A stretch of DNA of 64,000 bases from Acanthochlamys bracteata (lineage: Eukaryota > Streptophyta > Magnoliopsida > Pandanales > Velloziaceae). Shown one piece after another: positions 13,444 through 24,545 of this stretch. Location of the stretch: assembly GCA_019914995.1 (NCBI GenBank), contig CM034133.1:4030001-4094000 (forward strand), in the 5' to 3' direction. Under the pieces are notes generated by a model. The model made no database searches and had not been told where the DNA came from. It saw only the letters and a list, made by a program, of their open reading frames with translations. Each line of letters begins with the position of its first letter. Within the stretch, counting starts at the first letter, position 1. The position numbers and the translations under genes are program-made.

Positions 13444-14140
13444 TAGTGTTGTTAAAACCAACCCGGTGGTCACCGGATTGATCCACTAGACAAATTGAAT
13501 TTATTAAATAAATATTAATATTATAAATATAGTATATATATTATATAATATTTATCGTAATAGTTATTTAAAATTTTTTTAAAATATGATTATATACAAT
13601 AAATATTAAATATATTTTTAAAGTTACATTTTTTATTTTTGAAACAATAGTTTTCAAAAATCAAGACAATAACCAAAAAGTCCAAAATATAAAAAAATCT
13701 CAATATTTTAAATATTACAAATTAGCTACGTTATATGTAATTATGTATAACTATTTGTTGCCTTATATATATAGTAAGGATCAGCAGAATAGAGATGGTT
13801 CGACGACAATCAATAGAGCGTGGTAGCAGTAGCAATGATCGGTGTCAAAAAAGACAGCAAAAAAATAGATTAACCGATTAGGGAGACGGAGGGTTAAAAA
13901 CTTAACAGAAATAATTCGAAGCAGCAAAATAACTCAAAAAGCGATTATATTTTATTTTTTTATTTTTTAATAATCATACCGGGTCACCAGATTATTCAAA
14001 AACCGGTTAGATCGATCGAATTTTATCGAGTTTGTTGCATACCGAGTTTGTTGCATACCGAATTATGCTGCTCACCCAATCCGGAATCGTGCCAGATTTT
14101 GGGTTGACCCGGTCGGGTCGGATTGGGTTTTAAAATACTG
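13444..14140. mobile_element. Non-autonomous hAT-like element, 697 bp, 8-bp target duplication
   Basis: It is flanked by the perfect 8-bp direct repeat GTTCAAAC (13436-13443 and 14141-14148). The termini are imperfect inverted repeats: TAGTGTTGTTAAAACC at the left, and CAGTATTTTAAAACCC when the right end is read inverted. Subterminal regions are rich in CCGG/ACCGG motifs (CACCGGATTGATCC at the left; CCGGTCGGGTCGGATTGGG at the right). The interior is A/T-rich without a transposase frame. Eight-base duplications and TAGTG/CAGTA-type ends are hAT hallmarks, so the superfamily call is reasonable; mobilisation would need a transposase from elsewhere. Confidence 0.72.
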
Positions 14141-14148
14141 GTTCAAAC

Positions 14149-16667
14149 AATTATATATTATGAGACATTTAAAAATAAAACTCAACGGTTAAATCGATTT
14201 GTAATATCCTGATTAATTTAAAATGGACAAGTATGCCTCTAAGCAACAACATATTTTTATTAACTATGACATTACAAATCTTAAGGCTATCAAAATAGAG
14301 AATTTAACATATCGATATTGAGAATTATATACTGATTAATTTTAAAAACACCATGCCCGGATCGTTTGACAAAGTTTTATTATTTTAAATTTTTATTCAC
14401 AAAAATATGTTATAATATTTAAAAAAAATTACAAATATAAAATTTGCAAATAAATTTTACGTCATTAAATGCCTTGGGTGTCCCTAACCTTTTATTTTAG
14501 TTTTATTTCAATGGGGATTCATGAAATTAGTTATTAGTCTATTGAAGAATCACTTATTTTATGATCTTTTAAAAATAAAGACAATAATTATAAATCAATC
14601 TGTAACATTGACTAGGTTCTATTAAAGAATATTTAGGAACGCTTATCTCTAAATAAAAAATATTCAAAACTTTTTGAAAAATAAGTTTATTTTGTCAGAA
14701 ATAAAAATATGCATATAAAATAAGACAATATATAATTTTTTTATTATTTTTAAAATTAATAAAAATGTATAGAATACTATAAAAAAGAAGATGCTTATTT
14801 CAAATTAAATTAAGTTAATAGGTCCCTAAACCAACAGTTCTACCTCTAATTAAATAAACTCTTTATAGTACTCTTTAAACACAATTTTACTTGACCAATG
14901 ATATACTCTTATTAAAAGTGATTAAAATCAATGTTTCTATGAAATAATGAACGTATTTTTTAAATAAGCAATTTAGGTTTATTTATAAAAGGCATCTTAT
15001 TTATATTATTTGGATAAAAATAATTAGTTAAAAGAACAAATGAGTAGTGTTTGCATAAAAAGTGCTTATAAATTGAATTAGAATGTAAATGACTACAATA
15101 CTTTCTATTATATAATAGGTGATATACATGAAATTTATGAAATTTATGCATATATAATTTAATAGATTTTCATCAATATATTTGAAAAAGTATATTAAAA
15201 TTTTAAACGCTAGTTTAAGATTAATTGACATTGATTTTTAATTTGAAAATTTTCTATTAATTATGAAATATATAACTAAATTATTATATATTTAAATTAC
15301 TAATATTTGTAAATAAAAACAATTATTTGTAATTAATAAATTTGTGAATTTTTTTCAAATATAAATTTGTTTTTCTTTATATTTTTTCAATTACATTTAA
15401 ATATTTTAAAAATCAAAATTTTTATAAAATAACGGCGTTTGAGGTGAATTTCTTAATACCTTTCGAATATAAAACCGTCGTTTGAACTTTGCTCTCGGCA
15501 ACGGTATATTTTTAAAGCGCTAATTTTGGTAAGCTGAGTGATTTATTAAGAATAAGCTATAATAACCGGCTTATTTTAAGCTTATCGAAACAATCCAGTA
15601 TACTGTTTAGGCTTATATAACTCTAAATTTCTTCTAATACTTTCTAAATTTTTAAAAATTTGATATATAATTCATTTTTACTTATACAAATTTTATGTGT
15701 TGAAGTCTTCATCTTAATTTTACTTCAAAAAGAACTAATACTAACGAATTTTGAGTTAGGTTAATCAAAACTTTATAATAATTTGAAGTTGTTATTTATA
15801 GTTATGGGCTTGTGTTTGATTATTTTGGATTTGATCAGTTAAAAAATTATAAAAGTATGCATATTTTGTGGTAAAGAAAATACTTCTCTTAAAAAATTGA
15901 AAAAGAAATGAAAAAAAATTCACAGTCGCCCTAGAGGCATGAAATAGTTGACATTGTTTTCTATTGAATATATTAGAATTTTCAATGATTGAGCTAGGTG
16001 CATCTCAACCTCGGTGGTACTTGAAATTGCATTTTCAAACATTTTTTTAATTTTATTTTTTAATATATATTTTATAAATATTTAAAAAATTTATTTAAAA
16101 TATAAAAATTATAAAAAAAATTATATAATAAAATTTTTTATTATATATATTTTTATAATTTTTTAAAAATAAAAAAAATAAAATTTATTTTTTATAAAAA
16201 TCTTTTTTTATTTAAAAAAAATTTTATTTTATAAGTATTTTCGAACCTAACCGGTCCATCACCACTCATGAATTCATGATCCTCTAATTTTGGAAACAAT
16301 TTCCGAAGAATTAACACTTCATATGTTGAAAGAATATACTGATCAACATGGTATATCACCATATTATTGCCGAATTTGTTAAGAATCAATTAAAGACATG
16401 GTCCACTTCACAAACTACAATCACATTACAGAAAGCTATTAGGAAATGTATTAGTTTTCAAATTCTTGATAGATTATAACTTCAATTTACCACATCACAG
16501 AAAGCCAAACTCAAAACAATTACATTCACTTATAATAATAAGACCGCATGAGAGCAAAGGTCCAAAATCAGGAAAAAAGGAATCTCTCATGCAGAGGAAA
16601 CCGACATGTTAGGTTTTTCGTCGTCATCGATGGAACAAATGTCGGCGATGTCGCTCACGAGAAATCT
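14149..16667. other. AT-rich intergenic DNA with repeats
   Basis: No supported gene. The short minus-strand frames at 14960-15231 and 16192-16389 are low-complexity. MITE-like tracts are visible at about 14630-14825 and 16020-16250. The last 100-200 bases before 16668 are the probable 3' flank of the EF-hand gene. Confidence 0.4.
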
Positions 16668-17147
16668 CTAGAAAAATCCGACGGCCAGAATTTTCAGAAG
16701 ATCGTCCAAGCCAACCCCCGTGGCTAAATCCCCATCACCCATTCTAATCATGGCTTCGACATCCTCGTCATTAACATCGATTCCGGCCATCTCCAAGTAC
16801 GCCTTCAAGTCTTCGTACCCAACCCTTCCGTCTCCATCACGGTCCATAACCCTAAACGCTTCGGCGAAAATATCTCCGCTCACGACGGAAGCAGAAGTCT
16901 GATCACGGCGGCGCCTGAGAACACGCTCGAACTCCTCGTACGCAACAAACCCGTCATTATCGGAATCTGCCGCAGAGATCATTGAAATAATCTCGTCGTC
17001 TGAAGCGTCGACGAGGGCGGTGGAGTAGAACGCGCGAAGATCATCGCGGCTGATTTTGCCGTCATGGTCTGCGTCGAGAATTTCGAATGCCGGCCGGAAT
17101 ATAGAATCTTCGGCGGCGGTGATTGGGCGGCGGCTTGATGGACACAT
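16668..17147 (-). CDS. EF-hand calcium-binding protein, CP1-like (calmodulin-like)
   Basis: An intact intronless gene of 159 residues, a calcium sensor or buffer of the calmodulin-like group. Three canonical 12-residue EF-hand loops are visible: DADHDGKISRDD (25-36), DSDNDGFVAYEE (61-72) and DRDGDGRVGYED (102-113). A fourth pair position (about 137-148) is degenerate and should not bind calcium. The start MCPSSRRPIT with following FRPAFEI closely resembles the Arabidopsis NaCl-inducible protein ATCP1 as I remember it, so I chose the ATG at 17147. The frame stays open further upstream, but that part is untranslated-looking, low-complexity and contains the TATA region. No membrane or signal sequence, so it is cytosolic or nuclear. 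TATA-like runs on the coding strand lie at about 17204-17213 and 17238-17251. Confidence 0.88.
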   Translation of the reverse strand: MCPSSRRPITAAEDSIFRPAFEILDADHDGKISRDDLRAFYSTALVDASDDEIISMISAADSDNDGFVAYEEFERVLRRRRDQTSASVVSGDIFAEAFRVMDRDGDGRVGYEDLKAYLEMAGIDVNDEDVEAMIRMGDGDLATGVGLDDLLKILAVGFF

Positions 17148-17203
17148 GCTGGAATATTCCTCTTTTTCTTTTTTCTCGGGTTTATTGAAACGATCGGTTT
17201 GTG

Positions 17204-17252
17204 TTATATATAAGAGAAGGTGGTGAGGGAGAGGTTTATATATATATATAGA
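17204..17252 (-). promoter_or_regulatory. TATA-rich core promoter of the EF-hand gene
   Basis: Two TATATATAA-type runs, about 60 and 95 bases upstream of the EF-hand ATG on its coding strand. The distal one leaves a more usual leader length. Which one is used cannot be read from sequence. Confidence 0.45.
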
Positions 17253-17459
17253 GAGAAAGGAATAGTTTGGTCTGCGACTCGAATTCTTGTTAGGGAAGAA
17301 ATAGAATACGTATTTGCTTACGTCAGAGCTTGTGGAATGGAAGCCTTTCGTTATGTTATAGTAGCAGAAAATGCTTGGAATATTTTCGGAGTCCAAAATT
17401 CTGTCTTTTCTTGACTGAGGCCCGAAGATCAGTGGCAGCAACCAAACAATTTTTGATTG

Positions 17460-17940
17460 ATGATTAATGTGATGTTTGACGTACTTTTATTTTTTTAAAA
17501 ATTTACTTTTAAAATCTTTTTTTATAATAAATTATAAAATTTTTAAAAATATGGTAAGTACAAAAAATATTTTATTTTTTATTTTATTGTAGATTAAAAA
17601 TAGAATTTATTTTTAAAAATATTTATAAATAATATTTAATTTAAAAAGGTTTTATTTACTTCAAATATTTTCTAATTACTTAATGTAGAGAGGAGAGCAG
17701 AGGGAAATTTGTGAGAGCTTTTGAATAAAATTTTTCAAATAAAAATATTTTCTTTTGTTTTAAAAAAAAAGTTTTATTTTTTTATTAGAAAAAATAATAA
17801 ATATAAACAATAAAAAGATATTAATTTTTTCTATATTTTTTAAAATTTTAAATAAATATTTATATATGTATAAAAAAATATTAAAAATATAAATTAAAAA
17901 TTTATTTTTTGAAAAGCTTAGCCAAAAGATATTTGGATTC
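17460..17940. repeat. Two adjacent copies of the A/T-rich MITE-like family
   Basis: About 17460-17670 and 17710-17935 each show the family core (TTTTATTTTTTTA then AAATATTTATAAATA-type tracts). The ends are diverged, and I could not fix target duplications. Confidence 0.4.
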
Positions 17941-18600
17941 AATTATTAAGAATTTTTTTAAAAATATCTCATATACTAACTCTTACAGAATTTTATAGTT
18001 TTTTTAAATTAAAAATACAAAAAAATATATATGTATAATTGAGATAGAAAAAAGTTATATTTATTGTCTAAAATTATAAAATAGTTTTTATTTAAAATTT
18101 CTTTTGTAAGAACATCTGGCAAGAAGGTTTGAGCTTTCGGAAATGTGTCTTGTGTGTTTTATTAATTATGAAGATATACATTTTCTAATAACAAGTTTAT
18201 ACAACTTCCACGCGTTTCTAAGTAAAGATGTTTATACAACTTTGTCTTAATTCAAGTTTGTTTACTCGTGAGAAAGTAGCTTAAATAAAAAATTTTAGAA
18301 AATAAATTTTTAAAGAGTTATTAATACATGAGTTGGTAAAATAATTTATCAAAATAAAATATAATAATAGCTTTAAATAATTTTTTGATAAAAAAATATT
18401 TTCTAGATAAAAATAAATAAGTCATAAGTAAGTTGAACGGTACCATGAGTTGGGGTCGTTGGGGAGGATTGTAGAGGTTTGTGTTTTAATAATAGAACGA
18501 CTCTTTAACGGGCCTAATCACAAGAGTAGTGGGCCTGAAAGTTTATGGCTTAAGATCAACAAATAAGAAACAAAAGGATTCGGCCTTAGGCCTTTTCACC
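17941..18600. other. AT-rich intergenic DNA
   Basis: No gene or strong signal. A further weak MITE-like tract lies at about 18280-18430. Confidence 0.35.
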
Positions 18601-19300
18601 TCTTAGGATTCTAGCCCATGAGCCTTTTGTATAACACCCATTATTTTGTCTATGGCATTACCGTAATTACGTACAATATCATGTCCTATAACGCCACTAA
18701 AATTATAAAAACCCTAGTTTTGGAATCATCTATAGATATATGGATCTCGGTAGGGCGTCGAGAACTTCTGCTGGGAACTGGGAGCACCGCTAAAACCTTG
18801 AATCGGTTTCCTTCCTCTGTTTCTGGTTTTTTGATTTCTTGTTTTTTAAATTCTGTTTGAAGCTGAGATGGAAATGAATTGATTAGCTAGTTCTTTTGTT
18901 TGATAATGAGCAAGTTCTCGCAATCTTGATTCCTCCCTCTTCTTCGAATCTGCTGGTTATTTTGTTTTTGGTTCATGATTCAAGCTGAATGGAATTAGGT
19001 CTTCTTTTTTCTGAAATTTTCGATTGATTTACAATTGAATCTGAAAGGAAAATGGAGATCTGGATGCTAAGCCCTTTGATGTATCGAGCCCGATCTCCCA
19101 TTGCTATTCATGGGATTGGGTTTTTCGAGGGGGCGAGATCAACAGGGGATGTTGAGTCGCTTAGCTTCAATCTCCCATCGTGGAGCATAGCGAATTCTTT
19201 CTCCTTAAAATTTCATGGATTATAGACATTCTGTAATTTTTTTCGCATTATGTCTTTCTTTCTATTTTACTTGTTAGTTCTTTCGAGTAGTCCAATGATG
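18601..19300 (+). other. Leader-like stretch with short frames, unassigned
   Basis: Base composition changes sharply here. AAAACCCTAG, a telo-box-like motif common in plant housekeeping promoters and leaders, lies near 18710. It is followed by C/T-rich, leader-like sequence. A short frame M-D-L-G-R-A-S-R-T-S-A-G-N-W-E-H-R begins at about 18738 and then stops. A 57-codon frame starting MEIWMLSPLMYRARS occupies 19051-19224. Neither resembles a family I know, and no following coding exon is found. This may be the 5' end of a lost gene or a non-coding transcript. Confidence 0.3.
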
Positions 19301-20230
19301 GCATGGAAAATCTTTGAGACCTGATCATCAATTTGGTGATGAAAACTACAAGCATTTCTTCTGAGGACTCGAATCTTATTGAATTAAAGCTAAGAGTTCC
19401 AGTTTGTTTTGTTTTTTTTTTCTCTGGATGATGAAATGCACTGGGCTCTGAGCAGTTAATAATTTCTGCAATTTTGATGGAAATGCATCTGCCTAGAAAG
19501 CATTGTCTGACTAATGAAATGACACACCATTCAATAGATTTGGTATCCGCCTTTGTGAAGACTTGCATAGAATTTAGTTTATCTGAAATTTTTGTTTCCT
19601 CAACATATGTTTTCGTTGATGTATGAATTTGCTTTATGTATATCTTTTCATAAATTGAAGTTTTCATTGCTCGAGTTTGAAGTTCTTTAATGTTTGAAAG
19701 TCTTCATGCTAAATTTCAGCAGTGCAAATAAAGCGAGAAAGATATACATCACTGATGTCATACATTATTCATTACCAATATCGTTCAGTATTCATCAAAA
19801 TCGTATTATTAAGATAAAAGGAGAAGAACCTCTTTGAAAAACAATATTCTTTACACTAAGAGCATATTTCAAATGAAAGAAAATTTCAATTTTTTTTCCA
19901 AAATTTAAAATTTAGTATTAATGTATTTCAGTTATTATTCTATTTCTATTTACACTTTCATATCAAAATTTATTTCTATTAAAATTTAATTTTAAATTCT
20001 GTATGATCTGTCTTAATTAGAATTTCAAACTTATTTCTATCGAATATTTTTTCATACAGCGTAGTTATAGGGATCGTTTGGGATTGTTTAGATAAGATAT
20101 TGTTTTAATAATAATAACAGTTTTTGATAGAATCTTTTTGAAAAATGAATTTATTTTTAGCTTTAAAGAAAATGCATATAAAGTGTATGACATTTAATTT
20201 ATTTAGACTTTTAAAATTTTAAAAAATTTG
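19301..20230. other. Intergenic, no gene supported
   Basis: The minus-strand frame at 19248-19667 (139 codons) has no recognisable domain and overlaps sequence that looks like intron or UTR of the opposite strand. The rest is A/T-rich. Confidence 0.35.
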
Positions 20231-20274
20231 CTAAACTATTATAGAAGATTTTTGTGAAAAATGAAAAACTGAAA

Positions 20275-20734
20275 AGGAGAAGTACATTTTTTTAATTACA
20301 TGCTGCCAATAACGTAGTCCTGTTATCTTCTTGGCCTGTGCAGGATGATCTTCATAATACAAGCTGAATAGAGCAGGAAAGGCGTCCTCTCTGTTGTCCA
20401 CACTGCTTGGAACAAAAGATGCAATATCTATCACTGGTGGCAGAACGACATGACCTGGATTGATGTTGTAGAATAGCATAAACCCAGAGCAATCAGGTTT
20501 CATCTCCCACACTTCGAAAGGGTGCAAAGTAGGAGCGTGACCTTGAGATGAACAAGTTGAGACTTCCAGTTGGTCCATCGTGTCCAGGTGATGCCATAAG
20601 ATTCTCGAGCTCTTCACGTTTGATATGGAGAGATAGGGGAAAGCTCTTTCTCATAGACAACCACAAGATTAAACCAATATTTAACATACAGCGGGTAAAG
20701 TCGAGCAAAGTGTAAAGTCCACAGAAAGAAGACT
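20275..20734 (-). pseudogene. Unidentified degraded coding sequence fused to the SPOT1-like fragment
   Basis: Coding-like sequence is clear but split over frames. One frame gives FLWTLHFARLYPLYVKYW then REELENLMASPGHDGPTGSL. After a frame change it gives HAPTLHPFEVWEMKPDCSGF, MLFYNINPGHVVLPPVID, NREDAFPALFSLYYEDHPA and KITGLRYWQHV. The first part is hydrophobic and could be a membrane segment. I do not recognise the family. A real intron could explain one frame change, but within 20493-20617 both frames look coding with no GT-AG pair, so a frameshift is more likely. It abuts the SPOT1-like fragment on the same strand and may be a neighbouring gene joined by deletion. Confidence 0.55.
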
Positions 20735-21450
20735 GCCATGAAAGAGTACCTGATATCAGGGGCAATAACATGTTCAATGGCGGCTGCAATGAGGGCTCCC
20801 AACTGTCCCATAAATACTTGCGCCAATGCTTACAGAACTTGAAACCCTATTAAACAGTAAACTTGCAAGCCGTGGGACTGTTTTGGAACAGACACTTCCT
20901 TCTTCAGTATCTATTTTACCATAGGTACAAGGGCCAGCTGAAAGATCGATCATTACACATCTACAAACAGCAACCATAATAATAATAGTTTCACATTTTA
21001 ACGAAAGATGAAATAAGCTAGAATACTTTGCTAGAAAAAATCAACCAAGCATATCAGAAACAACTTCAACAAGAATGTTTTTTCTTTGGATAGTCAGGTT
21101 TTAAGTTGAGCACAAATAGTAAGAAAGAATATTTCTGAATAACTAATAAACAACTTTGACTACAACCTAACCTTATATTTCTTTCACGTATATGGCAGTT
21201 TACATGGAATGCATGCTGCTAATTATGTACCATAAGATTCTACCTCCCAGAACTTAGCCATACTTGAGAAGCTCCCCCGCCATGGCAACGATAACGGTGA
21301 AAGTAATCGCCCTCTTGCTTTGAAAGTTGCTGGTCTGTTAGTCCTTCAATTTTTCTGTACAGCAACAAGATCAATTTCCTTGTTTCTAGGATCCATTCTA
21401 CCCTGCAAAACAGAACATCCAGAATTTGGCAATTCTTCCTCAAAAGCTTG
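20735..21450 (-). pseudogene. Fragment of an At5g58100/SPOT1-like gene
   Basis: Two exon relics match, from memory, the conserved middle of the plant At5g58100 (SPOT1, pollen exine) family. The first, about 21244-21443, reads LLYRKIEGLTDQQLSKQEGD then YRCHGGGASQVWLSSG and ends at a GT donor (21243). The second starts after TTTGTAG at 20960 and reads VMIDLSAGPCTYGKIDTEEG and SVCSKTVPRL. After a frame change it gives GQLGALIAAAIEHVIAPDIR, ending at a GT donor near 20750. Frameshifts lie upstream of LLYRK (several bases lost) and near 20830. Both ends of the roughly 900-residue parent are missing, so this is a gene relic. Confidence 0.7.
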
Positions 21451-22673
21451 TTGAAATATCACATTCGGAATAATAAGTTTATGCATTGTGATAACCCAAC
21501 TCCTCATATTATGGAGATATTTGGGATGCTTTTTAAAATTTTTTTTATCCAACAAAAAATATTTTATGTTTTTTTTATAAAATCTGTTTTATTTTTTTAT
21601 TTTAAAAAATAAGTAATAATAAGATAATTAAAATCATAAAATATTTAGAAAATTTATTTTAAAATGTAAAAAGAAATGAAATTAAAAAGTATTTATTAGT
21701 AATTCTAAACGGCACCTACATTCGCATGCAAAAAAAAGTCAACACTTCAACGAAGTATATCAACAATCTTATCCTATTTCCGTGGCCAAGCTTTAAATGC
21801 AGAAATAGAATAGAATACATGCTTAACTGATGACAAACTCAAACAGCAACATCGACGAGAGGATTTAATACACCTTTTGCGCATCTCATATTAGTGAAAA
21901 TGTTAAGGCCCTATCAAGTCAAAAGGGTATGATCTTAAGGAAAATTGAATAATAAATCTGATTATAGCATCTTCAACATAAATGCTAGGGAAAAAATACA
22001 TTCCAGATATGCAACATGTACCTTATCAAAATTTACGACAAAGATTGCTGGCAGATATGCAGATCTGTCCATTTCTGTGGCAGAATAACCACCAATTTCA
22101 ATGTCGAACATTTAAGAATGCAGGTTCTGAAGATAGGCTCCCTAGTGACATGTTTGAAAGTCTTTATAACAAAAACATTTTTTGAAATAATTTTTTTTTA
22201 ATTTTATTTAAGAAACGATTTTTTAATTTAAACAAAATAAAATAAATAATAATAAGATTTATGAAGTAAAATGTTTTATACTTTTTAAAATTTTAAGTAA
22301 GGATGTGAACAAAAGCACATCATTTTTTACGCGCATATTATTGAGCTGAAATTTTAATAATACGTTCTTAATTTATAATTTTTTATATTTAATGATAAAT
22401 ATTATATTTGAAGTTTTGTACCGGTGAAATCGAACTTATGTGCTCTGATGTGCGCATAAAAATAATATACTTTATCTCGACTCTTTTAAATAAATTTTAT
22501 AAAATATTATAAAAAAATTTATTAAAAAATATAAAATTAAAAAGTTGATAATTGATTTTCTAGAAAGCTTATCCAAACCAGCCTGCAAGCATCTTGCCTC
22601 AAACAAAGGAACCTCTCTTCCATAATCACTCTGGAAGTCATGGATATAAAAGTCAATTTACAAGATCTCCATC
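21451..22673. other. Intergenic with A/T-rich repeats
   Basis: MITE-family-like tracts at about 21525-21720 and 22160-22300. The overlapping plus frames near 21982-22201 have no recognisable content. No gene is supported. Confidence 0.35.
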
Positions 22674-23300
22674 CATAGTTATAAAAATCGGATCGTGCAT
22701 TGAACCGAAAAACTGTCCGGATCAACGAATTATGGGTTGACTCATCGGGTCAATTGGTTGAACCGTCATGTCAAAAATAGTAAAGCGTTGACGATAGTGC
22801 GAACGCTTATTATTTCAAAAAAAAATTTTTTTTTTTCTTTATTAGAGGCATAAAGAAAAAATAAACTAACAAAAAAGATATAGAAAAACAAAAAAAATAT
22901 TTTAAATATAAATTTCAAAAGAAATTCTTTGTTTTAAAATAATTTTATTATTTTTCTTACAATTTAACAAAATTAGTAATATAAAAACTTAAAAATCACT
23001 AATAATAAATATTTACGAATAAAATATAACAAACTTATTTTTTTGCATTATCACATCCAAATGTAAAATTTAAACTACATATTATATTTTAATATAAAGC
23101 TACTAATAATTATTTTTGCATTAATATATCACAAATTTAAATTTTTTAAAATTTAATTTAATCCCGTTTGATCGGAACGGCGGATCGACCGGTCGAAGTG
23201 GGTCAGAATGAGTCGATTGCATAAACGGTTTTATTATAAACCCGAACCGGTTTATGCTCCGGGTCGATCCGGGCGGACCGGTCCGGATTTTATAACTATG
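22674..23300. mobile_element. Non-autonomous TIR element, 627 bp, CCGG-rich ends
   Basis: The termini are inverted: CATAGTTATAAAAATCGGAT at the left, and CCGGATTTTATAACTATG at the right. Possible 8-bp target duplications match at 6 of 8 positions (TCTCCATC at 22666-22673, CCTCCGTC at 23301-23308). The right subterminal region is packed with GACCGG/CCGGTC and GGGTCGATCC motifs, and the middle is A/T-rich. The design (CCGG-rich subterminal blocks around an A/T core) parallels the 13444-14140 element, but the termini differ, so it is related in style rather than a copy. Confidence 0.62.
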
Positions 23301-23940
23301 CCTCCGTCATGAAAACTAGACCTATAGACAATTGCTGTTCTCCTTCAATGCCTTATCCTGGAAAGTATTTGAGTGATAGACCTGAATCCTCCACTCAACC
23401 TCAAATCACTTATCACCTTCTTGCAATTAAAATGAATGAGGACATTCAATTGATGGCTAAGTTGACTATGTTGGTATGATGAGAATTCAGCTTATTGTTC
23501 CTGGAGCTCTATTGAATATCTTTGTACAGCCCGTTAAACTGCTTTTTCTTCTTCTGTATTTGTATTCAATCATCAACTGCATGCATCAACTCAGGATCTG
23601 ATGACTTGCGATTGAGATTCTAAGAGGAAGCAACGTGTCTAAAGCTAGCATCATTAGGATGTCCATCTACAAGCTGTCATCAGCAGACCTCTTAGTTAAA
23701 TTATTCGACCAGAATTAAGTCATGTTACAGAACAGCTTCAAGGAACCAAAATCTACTTAATCAAACCTCAATCATGTGAACTTCCACATTATAAGCAAGT
23801 TACGACAAGCATATATATGGAATGATGACACTGCGAAAATGAAACTACATACAAGGAGAATAAAGTATGAAGTTTAGAGAAGTTCTCAAACATGCTAGAC
23901 CATATATCGGTATAGCATTATATACATGTGATGTTCAATA
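23301..23940. other. Intergenic, no gene supported
   Basis: Base composition is moderate rather than A/T-extreme, so it may hold introns or UTR of the degraded gene to the right. I could not find a convincing exon. Confidence 0.3.
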
Positions 23941-24545
23941 TTATTGGTTCCCTGTCTGAAGGCATAGAGGCCTATGCTTTGGAAAACTACCCTTCACAAA
24001 CTCCTCCATGTTTCCTTCTATAACTAGATGTTTGACTTCTATAATTCGATATGTGACTTCAATATCATTTATAACATCCACTTCAGGAACATCAAGTAGC
24101 ACCTGCAATGTTTCCTTTCTGGAGCTGAGAGCCTCTGCTCCCCACCCACATGGTAGACCACCATAGTTTGAACCTAAATATAATGAAGAGGCTGCGGCCA
24201 ATGAGAGTTCATATGCACGTGGGATTGCTCTGGCTTGGTGAAGCCAATGAAACCACCCTTGCGAGAGTTGGAAAAAGCTCATCGGTAATATGCTCTGGTG
24301 CACCGATCGCTTGCAGATGGATGGCAGCTAAAACAAAAAGACATTACCAGGGATGTCAAAGAGCACTGTGATGCCTTTGACAGCCAGCTCCCCTCAGATA
24401 GTGTAAAACATACTGGTTCCGCCACCAAAGAACTCTTTAGAAGGTGAATGGGAGTTGCTTATGTCATCTGCTTGGGCAATTTCAGTTGGAGAATCAAACT
24501 TTTCTTGTGGAGGTACCATGGCAAAAACAGGCAGAGGGATTCAAC
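23941..24545 (-). pseudogene. Unidentified conserved-looking plant protein relic
   Basis: Minus-strand coding sequence is obvious but broken. It begins LPVFAMVPPQEKFDSPTE, then SPSKEFFGGGTSMFYTI, and hits a TGA near 24394 before GELAVKGIT and FDIPG. After about 20 intervening bases (GTAATG...TTTTAG) another frame gives AIHLQAIGAPEHITDELFPT and LARVVSLASP. A second shift then gives RAYELSLAAASSLYLGSNYG, GLPCGWGAEALSSRKETLQV, VPEVDVINDIEVTYRIIEVK and NMEEFVKGSFPK, ending at a stop at 23941. Long stretches without low complexity argue for a once-functional protein. I cannot place the family. The 20-base interval between FDIPG and AIHLQ is too short for a plant intron, which supports pseudogene status. 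Confidence 0.6.

Noticed and set aside
17148..17441. N-terminal extension of the EF-hand frame
   Set aside because: It is low-complexity, contains the TATA region and is not conserved in type; the MCPS start matches the family.
19330..19520. Possible C/D-box snoRNAs (GTGATGA ... CTGA; ATGATGA ... CTGA)
   Set aside because: Boxes occur, but spacing and terminal pairing are not convincing, and such motifs arise often by chance in this composition.
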